Shown piece by piece: positions 1 through 5,052 of a stretch of DNA of 5,053 nucleotides. This stretch comes from Candidatus Omnitrophota bacterium. Lineage in GTDB: Bacteria; Omnitrophota; Gorgyraeia; 2-02-FULL-51-18; JAGOUK01. The stretch is from NCBI GenBank assembly GCA_018061225.1, contig JAGOUK010000114.1:1-5053 (forward strand), read 5' to 3'. Made by a program: the position numbers and the translations under genes. A model generated the notes under the pieces. That model was not told the origin of the DNA. It did not search any database and was given only the letters and a program-made list of their open reading frames with translations. The first letter of the stretch is position 1. Each line of letters starts with the position of its first letter.

Positions 1-126
1 CATCAAGAGCTGCTGGCTCGATACCCGAGCCTCGCGGCCGCCTTCACCGTTCGCTTGACCGATCGCCCATCCTGCGGCGGCTCAGAACCGACGGCTGCTG
101 AAAGCACGGATTATATTGACTGGTAG
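1..126 (+). CDS. C-terminal end of an unidentified protein (5' partial)
   Basis: Frame 1 is open from the first base of the window to a TAG at 124-126 and encodes 41 residues that end in DYIDW. The other two forward frames close earlier, one at about base 58 and one near base 99. Codon choice (GCC, ACC, CGC, CTG, GGC) resembles the genes downstream. The visible part starts with a likely helix (QELLARYPSLAAAF) and ends with a polar, acidic tail rich in Ser, Thr and Glu. No catalytic motif is visible and I do not recognise the family. The stop lies 17 bases before the start of the EAL gene, so the two may share a transcript. A non-coding leader that happens to be open for 126 bases is the alternative; the short length keeps confidence moderate. 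Confidence 0.5.
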   Translation, partial: HQELLARYPSLAAAFTVRLTDRPSCGGSEPTAAESTDYIDW

Positions 127-132
127 GAGATG

Positions 133-138
133 TATAAT
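133..138 (+). promoter_or_regulatory. Candidate -10 element (TATAAT) just before the EAL gene
   Basis: A perfect TATAAT lies 5 bases before the ATG at 144 and 8 bases before the second ATG at 147. Transcription from it would begin at about 144-147, giving a message with almost no leader. No good -35 box sits 16-18 bases upstream; a TTGACT at 116-121 is only 11 bases away, which is too close for normal sigma70 spacing. The only Shine-Dalgarno-like string, AGGAG at 125-129, is 14 bases from the ATG, longer than usual. The element could be chance in an AT-rich gap, so this is a tentative call. Confidence 0.35.
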
Positions 139-143
139 ACGGC

Positions 144-1862
144 ATGATGCAGCGGCACACTCCTAAGATTCTTCTATGCGGAAGCGGCGGATATGCGGAT
201 ATCTCCAAGCTGCTCCGTGACCGCTTCGGATACACCCATTCCCACGTAAGCGATTCGGGCAAGCTGTTGGACCGGGTGTATGACGAAATGCCGGGCCTCA
301 TCATAGGACTTGTCGAGTCGCCTCAGGATCCCATGATCAGCGTGCTGCGTTTGATCAAGCGCGACGCGGTGCTTGAGTTTATCCCCATACTTCTAGTCGT
401 GTCAGGCGGCGAGTCTCCCGAGATGTACAGCTTCAATGAAGCGGGCATCATCGACCGGCGGCAGACGGATACGCTCGGCATGGCGATCACGATCACGCTG
501 CTCGAGGTCGAGCATCAGCTGGACGTCAACCCTTTCACCGGCCTGGCCGGACATCACACCAGTCTCGAAAAGATCCAGGTCGCCGTGGACATGAAAGGGC
601 AGCACGCCCTCTGCAATATTCGAGTCCGCGGGATGGAGCTCTTCGCGAGTCATCGGGGAGCGACGAGCGCGGATATTCTCTTCACCAAAATCATCGATGA
701 GATCCGCAGGTGCTTCGAAAGCATTGTCGGCGGAAGCGGTTTTTTGGGCCATCTGGGCAAGCGCACGTTTGTGACGGCTTTATCCAGCGCGCATGCGGCC
801 GCGTTCGTGGATGTGGTCATTCGATACTTTGACGCCAATTACGAAATGATGGCGGCATTCGCGACACAGGATAAATTTGCTTCTTCCAAGGATCCGCTCA
901 TCGGAGAGCGGGGCAAGGATGATCGGGTGACAATATCCATCGCGGTGCTCCCTTTGGCCGATCATCCTTATCGATCCGTGAACGCGATGCTCGATGCCGC
1001 CAATGCGATCCACGCCGCGTTGAGCGATCATCCGGGGAATGTTAAAGGAGGGCCCGAAGTCATCGACGGCTCCGTCCCGCAGGACGCTCCGGGGTCTTCT
1101 TCCGAGGCCGCCGGCGCTGGAGCGCAAATGGTCTCGCGTTTTTTGGAAGAGGGCAGGATTGAGACTTACTTCCAGCCGATCGTGGATTATTGGGAAGGAG
1201 ATATCATCGCGTACGAAGCGCTTTCGAGGTTTAAGGAAGCCGACGGGAGTTTTGCGCATCCGCTAGTCTTGTTTGACGCGGCTCGTGAAGCGGATATGGT
1301 GACGGAGATGGATTTGGCCTGTTTGCGAACGGCGCTTCAAAGCGCCAAAGGCCTCAAGCGCGGGGCTAAATTATTTCTTAACCTGAACCGCGAAACGTTT
1401 ATCCGGCTGGATGAGCATCTGGACCTGTTTGATCTTCCTCCTGAAGAAGTCAGTCGAATCGTGATCGAGCTGACCGAGCAGTCGCTGGTGGGCGAGCGCG
1501 CGAAAGTACTAAAAATCAAAAGCTTGCTTCAGAGCAAGGGCATATCGATCGCGTTTGATGATGCCGGAACGGGCGAGGTCAGCTTCCGTGAAGTGGGTGA
1601 GATTCGGCCGGCCTATATCAAATTTGACCGGCAGCTTGTGTCGGGGATCACGCGTTCCGCGTTGAAGCAGCGGCATGTTCTTTCGATGCGGGCCTTTGCT
1701 AAAGGGATCGGCGCCAGGACTATCGCGGAAGGAATTGAAATGCCTTCCGAGTTCAATTATTTTAGAAATATCCGGCTGGACCTTGCTCAGGGGTATCTGG
1801 TTGGTAAGCCCAAAAAGGATCCCGATCAGAAGATCGAGCTGCCCTCCAACCTCGGCAAATAA
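144..1862 (+). CDS. c-di-GMP phosphodiesterase: pseudo-receiver + degenerate GGDEF + EAL
   Basis: This 572-residue cytosolic protein has no membrane segment or signal peptide. Residues about 6-125 look like a CheY-type receiver, but the usual phospho-Asp position reads GLIIGLVES (51-59) and the N-terminal acidic pair is missing. Residues about 127-300 follow the GGDEF fold, beginning NPFTGLAG (129-136). The signature is GKRTF (205-209), so this domain should not make c-di-GMP. A linker rich in Gly, Ser and Ala (about 302-328) leads to the EAL domain (about 338-560). There the catalytic set is kept: E358 in YEALSR, N413 in LNLN, E442 in ELTE, D472-D473 in DDAGTG, K493 in YIKFD, E529 in AEGIE and Q549 in QGYLVGKP. 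Hydrolysis of c-di-GMP to pGpG is therefore the likely activity. DDAGTG replaces the common DDFGTG, and Ala replaces the usual Asp before YIK. The start is ATG 144 or 147; an in-frame TAA at 135 rules out any earlier start. Its stop overlaps the ATG at 1862 (TAATG). Confidence 0.9.
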   Translation: MMQRHTPKILLCGSGGYADISKLLRDRFGYTHSHVSDSGKLLDRVYDEMPGLIIGLVESPQDPMISVLRLIKRDAVLEFIPILLVVSGGESPEMYSFNEAGIIDRRQTDTLGMAITITLLEVEHQLDVNPFTGLAGHHTSLEKIQVAVDMKGQHALCNIRVRGMELFASHRGATSADILFTKIIDEIRRCFESIVGGSGFLGHLGKRTFVTALSSAHAAAFVDVVIRYFDANYEMMAAFATQDKFASSKDPLIGERGKDDRVTISIAVLPLADHPYRSVNAMLDAANAIHAALSDHPGNVKGGPEVIDGSVPQDAPGSSSEAAGAGAQMVSRFLEEGRIETYFQPIVDYWEGDIIAYEALSRFKEADGSFAHPLVLFDAAREADMVTEMDLACLRTALQSAKGLKRGAKLFLNLNRETFIRLDEHLDLFDLPPEEVSRIVIELTEQSLVGERAKVLKIKSLLQSKGISIAFDDAGTGEVSFREVGEIRPAYIKFDRQLVSGITRSALKQRHVLSMRAFAKGIGARTIAEGIEMPSEFNYFRNIRLDLAQGYLVGKPKKDPDQKIELPSNLGK

Positions 1863-1873
1863 TGACCGATGAG

Positions 1874-1914
1874 CATATATTTTTTACTTTACATATACCA
1901 AAAATAGAATATAC
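1874..1914 (+). promoter_or_regulatory. Candidate ArsR operator: three spaced ATATA words over the promoter
   Basis: The words CATATAT (1874-1880), CATATAC (1892-1898) and AATATAC (1908-1914) recur at 18- and 16-base spacing, and the last two cover the promoter spacer and the -10 box. A loose dyad is also present: ATAT followed by a T-run on the left (from 1875) against AAAAATAG then AATAT on the right (1900-1912), with a 3-base mismatch. ArsR-family repressors usually bind AT-rich imperfect inverted repeats overlapping their own promoter, so autoregulation fits. The repeat is not a clean palindrome and the exact operator cannot be fixed from one sequence. Confidence 0.35.
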
Positions 1915-1915
1915 T
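1888..1915 (+). promoter_or_regulatory. Probable sigma70-type promoter of the ArsR-rhodanese-reductase operon
   Basis: TTTACA (1888-1893) and TATACT (1910-1915) match the -35 and -10 consensus in five of six positions each and are separated by 16 bases. They lie in a markedly AT-rich stretch (about 1872-1924) between two GC-rich genes, which supports non-coding control DNA. Transcription would start near 1921-1923, only a few bases before the ATG at 1925, so the first message may be leaderless or nearly so. A promoter here makes the ArsR operon an independent unit even though the EAL gene ends only 62 bases upstream. Confidence 0.6.
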
Positions 1916-1924
1916 GAAAAAGGT

Positions 1925-2227
1925 ATGAACAAACACGCTGAACTTCAATGGATCGAAACGGCCGCCCGCTTCTTAAAGGTTGTGGGCCATCCCTTGCGTC
2001 TCGCCCTGGTCGAAAAACTCGAAAAGGGCCGGGCGAGAGTGGGTGACCTTGTCGACGGGCTCAACGTGAGCCAGGCGGAAGTCTCCAAGCAGCTGGCGTT
2101 GCTGCGCAGGGCGGGGGTCGTCCGCTCGACCGCCAAGGGTAATGAGCGCTGGTACACGGTCGCCGATCCCAGGGTCCGATACATTCTTGACTGCATCCAA
2201 AAACACTCGAAAGGCAAATCATCATGA
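1925..2227 (+). CDS. ArsR/SmtB-family transcriptional repressor, probable sulfur or thiol sensor
   Basis: This 100-residue protein has the standard ArsR winged-helix layout: an N-terminal helix leading into VVGHPLRLALVEKL (19-32), the helix-turn-helix at about 37-66 with recognition helix SQAEVSKQLALLRRAGV (49-65), a beta wing (STAKGNERWYTVAD, 68-81) and a C-terminal dimer helix. The ELCVC metal site of classical ArsR/CadC is absent, reading RVGDLVDGL instead. The only cysteine is C90 in the last helix (ILDCIQKH). An in-frame ATG at 1862 would add 21 residues, but that stretch is AT-rich, has unlike codon use and contains the promoter, so ATG 1925 is preferred. AAAAAGG before it is too close (one base) to act as a normal ribosome site. 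The stop overlaps the next start as ATGA. Pairing with a YgaP-type rhodanese mirrors E. coli YgaV-YgaP; the inducer is inferred. Confidence 0.87.
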   Translation: MNKHAELQWIETAARFLKVVGHPLRLALVEKLEKGRARVGDLVDGLNVSQAEVSKQLALLRRAGVVRSTAKGNERWYTVADPRVRYILDCIQKHSKGKSS

Positions 2228-2799
2228 AAACCTGCACCGTCAGTGAGCTCAAAAAATCCATCCAAAGCGGCCGTTGCCGCGTGGTCGATGTGCGTGAGGC
2301 GCCCGAATTTGAGGCCGAGCGGATCGAGGGAGCGGAGCACGCGCCGCTGTCGGCCATGGACGAAAAAATGGCGAAGGAGTTGGCCGCGAAGGAGGGCGAG
2401 TTGGTGCTGGTCTGCCGGTCCGGCGGCCGCGCGTCGCAGGCGGCGGAAAAGCTCGCAAGATGGAGCGGATGCGAACCGGTGGTTCTTAGCGGCGGAATGA
2501 ATGCCTGGACGCAGGCGGGGGCCGAGACGCTCAAGGGCGCTTCGACCGTCTGGGACCTGGAGCGTCAGGTGCGCTTTGCCGCGGGTTTGCTGGTTCTGAC
2601 GGGAGTGGTGCTGGGATTCACGGTGAGTGAGAATTTCTTTTACCTGTCGGGCTTTGTCGGAGCAGGACTTGTGTTTGCCGCTTTGACGAACACCTGCGGG
2701 ATGGGGATGCTGCTCGCGAGAATGCCCTGGAACAAGCGGCAGGCCGTGTGCTGCGCGGCGGCCTCGCCCAAAGCGCCAGGAAACGGATCGCGTTCTTGA
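2224..2799 (+). CDS. ygaP: Membrane-anchored rhodanese, YgaP type (rhodanese + DUF2892)
   Basis: This 191-residue protein is a sulfurtransferase that carries sulfane sulfur as a cysteine persulfide. A single rhodanese domain fills residues about 1-101: VVDVREAPEFEAERIEGAEH (20-39), the active loop CRSGGR with catalytic C64 (64-69), and VLSGGMNAW (87-95). A YgaP-like membrane domain follows (about 109-170), with two hydrophobic helices near 116-134 and 138-156. This part closely resembles what I recall of E. coli YgaP, including RQV.FAAG, GVVLG.TV, LSGFVGAGL, CGM and MPWN. C158 in NTCGM corresponds to a conserved YgaP cysteine. The protein is longer than E. coli YgaP (about 174 residues) because of a polar tail with adjacent cysteines C176-C177. 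GAAAGG (2209-2214) would be the ribosome site apart from one base: the actual string is GAAAGG nine bases before the ATG, a fair match. Both junctions are 4-base overlaps. The rhodanese domain should face the cytoplasm. Confidence 0.93.
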   Translation: MKTCTVSELKKSIQSGRCRVVDVREAPEFEAERIEGAEHAPLSAMDEKMAKELAAKEGELVLVCRSGGRASQAAEKLARWSGCEPVVLSGGMNAWTQAGAETLKGASTVWDLERQVRFAAGLLVLTGVVLGFTVSENFFYLSGFVGAGLVFAALTNTCGMGMLLARMPWNKRQAVCCAAASPKAPGNGSRS

Positions 2800-4442
2800 A
2801 GCTGATCATCGTCGGAGGCGTTGCCGGGGGCGCGTCCTGCGCCGCGCGGGCCAGGAGGCTGGATGAGTCGGCGGAGATCGTGCTGCTTGACCGAGGGCTT
2901 TACGTATCGTTCGCCAATTGCGGCTTACCCTATCTGGTGGGAGATGTGATCAAGGATGAGAAGTCCCTGCTGGTCGCGACCCCTCAGCTCTTCCGCGACC
3001 GGTTCAATATCGATGTCAGAACACAGAGCGATGTGCTTCAGATCGACCGCGAAGGCCGTTCGGTCGAGATCAAAGACCTGAAGACCGGGCGCGTGTACCG
3101 GGAATCTTATGATGCCTTGGTCCTGTCTCCCGGCGCCGCGCCGATCCGCCCGCCGCTGCCGGGCATTGATTTGCCCGGCATTTTTGCGTTAAGAACTATT
3201 CCTGACAGCCGTCATATCCTCAAATGGATTGCCCAAAAAAATGTCCGTGACGCCGTCATCGTCGGCGGCGGTTTTATCGGACTTGAGATGGCGGAGAACC
3301 TCACCGGCGCCGGCATACGGACCTCCATCCTCGAAATGCAGGAGCAGATCCTGCCGCCTTTTGACGGCGATATGGTGCGAAGCCTCGAAGAGCATCTGAA
3401 GAGCCGCGGGGTCACGCTGCATCTGGGCGACGCGCTCACCGGTTTTGAATTGCCCGCGGACGGCAGGCTCATCGTCAATGCCAAATCCGGACTTAAACTG
3501 TCTGCTGACCTTGTGATCCTCTCGATCGGCGTGAAGCCCGAGACAGCGCTCGCTCAGGGTTGCGGACTGGAGATCGGCGCGCGCGGCGGTATTCGGGTGG
3601 ATGACGGGATGCACACGTCGGATCCGCGAATCTGGGCCGTTGGTGACGCGGTAGAGAAAAAAGATTTTATGACCGGAGAGTGGGCCGCGGTTCCGCTGGC
3701 TGGGCCGGCCAACCGTCAAGGCCGGGTCGCGGCGGACAATATCTTTGGGCGCAAGTCGGTCTTCCGGGGCGTCCAGGGGACAGCGGTCTGCAAAGCATTT
3801 GACCAAGTCGCCGCGCTGACGGGGTTGAGCGAAAAAGCGCTGACCCGCGCCGGCCGCGCTTACGAAAAAATTTACCTGCATCCGGGGCATCACGCCGGAT
3901 ACTTTCCGAACGCCAAACCGATCCACCTCAAAGTGATCTACGCGCCGGATGACGGACGCATCCTCGGAGCGCAGGCCGTCGGCGAAGAAGGAGTTGATAA
4001 GCGTATCGATGTTATCGCCATGGCGATACAGATGGGTGCCACGGTGCATGACCTGGAAGAGGCGGAATTGTGTTATGCGCCGCAATTTGGGGCCGCCAAG
4101 GACCCCGTCAATATCGCGGGGATGATCGCCGGAAACGCGCGGAACGGCGACGCGCCGATCACTCACTGGAATCAGTTGGCGGGCGGAAGTGATTTGTTGT
4201 TGGATGTGAGGGATTTGGAGGAGTACGATAGTGGACATGTTCCCGGCGCCGTCAACATGCCCTTGAATCAGGTGAGGGCGCGGATGGGTGAATTGCCGAA
4301 GCATCGTCCCATCCGCGTTTATTGCGCGGCGGGGCAGCGCGGCTACTATGCGGTTCGGGCGCTGAGGCAGCATGGTTACGACGCGTCCAATATAAGCGGA
4401 GGGATACAGATGTACCATCAGTCACTTGAGACCAGCCGATGA
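2796..4442 (+). CDS. CoA-disulfide / persulfide reductase with C-terminal rhodanese (CoADR-RHD)
   Basis: This 548-residue flavoenzyme uses NAD(P)H to reduce CoA disulfide or low-molecular-weight persulfides and polysulfides. The FAD Rossmann motif is IIVGGVAGGAS (4-13 region). The single redox cysteine C42 sits in SFANCGLPY, the hallmark of the CoADR branch, which works through a mixed CoA disulfide rather than a CxxxxC pair. The NAD(P)H motif is VIVGGGFIGLEMAE (154-167), and the second FAD contact is WAVGDAVE (280-287). The dimer domain keeps Y369 (HAGYFP) and Y427 (ELCYAPQ). A rhodanese domain covers about 455-545, with LLLDVRDLEEYDSGHVPGA (467-485) and active loop CAAGQRG, catalytic C510. 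Size and order match the B. anthracis CoADR-RHD and Shewanella NPSR type. The start is set at TTG 2796, which places the conserved MK(L/I)IIVGG at the N-terminus and overlaps the preceding TGA by 4 bases. The in-frame GTG at 2748 would add 16 residues without family support. Substrate choice (CoA disulfide versus persulfide) cannot be read from sequence alone. Confidence 0.93.
   Translation: MKLIIVGGVAGGASCAARARRLDESAEIVLLDRGLYVSFANCGLPYLVGDVIKDEKSLLVATPQLFRDRFNIDVRTQSDVLQIDREGRSVEIKDLKTGRVYRESYDALVLSPGAAPIRPPLPGIDLPGIFALRTIPDSRHILKWIAQKNVRDAVIVGGGFIGLEMAENLTGAGIRTSILEMQEQILPPFDGDMVRSLEEHLKSRGVTLHLGDALTGFELPADGRLIVNAKSGLKLSADLVILSIGVKPETALAQGCGLEIGARGGIRVDDGMHTSDPRIWAVGDAVEKKDFMTGEWAAVPLAGPANRQGRVAADNIFGRKSVFRGVQGTAVCKAFDQVAALTGLSEKALTRAGRAYEKIYLHPGHHAGYFPNAKPIHLKVIYAPDDGRILGAQAVGEEGVDKRIDVIAMAIQMGATVHDLEEAELCYAPQFGAAKDPVNIAGMIAGNARNGDAPITHWNQLAGGSDLLLDVRDLEEYDSGHVPGAVNMPLNQVRARMGELPKHRPIRVYCAAGQRGYYAVRALRQHGYDASNISGGIQMYHQSLETSR
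3157..3185 (+). terminator. Terminator-like hairpin inside the reductase gene
   Basis: TGCCGGGCA (3157-3165) and TGCCCGGCA (3172-3180) are perfect reverse complements, forming a 9-base-pair GC-rich stem with the 6-base loop TTGATT. TTTTT (3181-3185) follows at once. This is the textbook form of a rho-independent terminator, although the T-tract is short and ends in GCG. It lies about 360 bases into the CoADR gene and encodes LPGIDLPGIF, in which a repeated Leu-Pro-Gly is common for the family, so it may be a by-product of protein sequence. If functional, translating ribosomes would normally suppress it, and it would act only when translation of the reductase fails (polarity). Confidence 0.3.
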
Positions 4443-4810
4443 GCATCTGGTCCAGGACCGCCGGTTTTTTGATGGCGGCGGGCATTGTCCTGGGGGCATT
4501 CGGAGCGCACGCCCTTAAGGGATCTTTGGATCCGAAGATGATGGAAGTCTATCACACGGCTGTTTTTTACCAGCTGGTCAACGCCGCCGGTCTTCTGGCT
4601 GTTTCTGGTATTTGGGGGCGGACACCCTCCCGATTTGCGGGCGCCGCCGGCATGGCGATCACGGCTGGTATCCTGGTTTTTTCGGGCTCACTCTACCTTA
4701 TGGCTTTGTCTGGACTGCGCTGGCTGGGCGCGGTGACGCCGATCGGCGGCGTGCTTTTGATCGGCGGATGGATCGGGTTTGCGCTGACGCGAGATAGGGA
4801 GGGGGAATGA
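4439..4810 (+). CDS. ygdD: DUF423 family small membrane protein (YgdD-like)
   Basis: This 123-residue integral membrane protein has four predicted hydrophobic helices, near residues 7-25, 42-60, 66-90 and 95-115. Family hallmarks are GAFGAHALK (19-27) at the end of helix 1, YHTAVFYQLVNAAGLL (38-53), FSGSLYLMALSG (81-92) and AVTPIGGVLLIGGW (98-111). Length and motif order match DUF423 proteins such as E. coli YgdD. The biochemical role of the family is not established. The start codon overlaps the reductase stop as ATGA; no strong ribosome site is seen, so translation probably depends on coupling to the upstream gene. Its place in the sulfur operon may be functional or merely positional, since DUF423 genes occur in many contexts. 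Confidence 0.92.
   Translation: MSIWSRTAGFLMAAGIVLGAFGAHALKGSLDPKMMEVYHTAVFYQLVNAAGLLAVSGIWGRTPSRFAGAAGMAITAGILVFSGSLYLMALSGLRWLGAVTPIGGVLLIGGWIGFALTRDREGE
4797..4805 (+). promoter_or_regulatory. Strong ribosome binding site of the terminal small gene
   Basis: The purine run GGGAGGGGG ends one base before the ATG at 4807 and contains GGGAGG at 4797-4802, four bases from the start codon. It is the best Shine-Dalgarno match in the operon and supports the call that the small downstream frame is translated. It also encodes the last residues of the DUF423 protein (DREGE). Confidence 0.6.
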
Positions 4811-5052
4811 CGGAGTATGATCTTGGACCCCAGCCGCTAGAAGCGGTGATGCAGCGTTTTGAACTGACATCCGTCATGCTGGTCGAGTCCTCCACTCAGC
4901 AGCTAAGCTTCAAAATGGTTCAAAAAGGCCGTAAAGGCCGCCGCCTGACTCCCAATATACGGAAAAAAATTCTGGCAGCGGTTCGCGCGTGCATTCCGGA
5001 TGCGGAAGTCGGCTCCAAGATCACGCTGAAGGATCTGTTCAACTATGATTGA
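4807..5052 (+). CDS. Small basic protein, helix-turn-helix-like, function unknown
   Basis: This 81-residue protein has no signal peptide or membrane helix. Its centre is strongly basic: KMVQKGRKGRRLTPNIRKKI (36-55). The pattern resembles an XRE / Cro-type helix-turn-helix: helix 1 about 10-20 (PLEAVMQRFEL), a short helix about 21-29, a recognition-like segment SFKMVQKGRKGRR (34-46), then LTPNIRKKILAAV (47-59) as the following helix. The C-terminus ends in KDLFNYD, an ending I associate with small XRE-like proteins. KGRKGR is coded by a near-tandem 9-base repeat (AAAGGCCGT, AAAGGCCGC). The start overlaps the DUF423 stop (ATGA) and has a strong ribosome site. DNA binding is inferred from shape and charge only; RNA binding is possible. 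The stop codon falls one base before the window ends, so what follows is unseen. Confidence 0.75.
   Translation: MTEYDLGPQPLEAVMQRFELTSVMLVESSTQQLSFKMVQKGRKGRRLTPNIRKKILAAVRACIPDAEVGSKITLKDLFNYD

Noticed and set aside
499..514. Inverted repeat TGCTCGA-GG-TCGAGCA as an operator or recombination site
   Set aside because: It lies within the EAL gene and encodes normal sequence (LLEVEHQ); a 2-base spacer and no repeat elsewhere make chance likely.
402..1259. Minus-strand open frames across the EAL gene
   Set aside because: They overlap one another and a well-supported gene, and none shows a recognisable domain.
1823..1836. Hairpin CGATC-AGAA-GATCG near the end of the EAL gene as a terminator
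   Set aside because: The stem is only 5 base pairs, lies inside the coding region and has no T-run after it.
1862..1924. N-terminal extension of the ArsR protein from ATG 1862
   Set aside because: The stretch is AT-rich, has codon use unlike the flanking genes, contains a good promoter, and the family normally begins near ATG 1925.
3304..3313. Palindrome CCGGCGCCGG
   Set aside because: Short GC-rich palindromes of this kind are expected in GC-rich coding DNA, and no T-tract or partner site is present.
3189..4418. Long open frame of 409 codons on the minus strand opposite the reductase
   Set aside because: It is antisense to a gene with clear family motifs throughout, has no recognisable domain and is explained by the codon bias of the sense strand.
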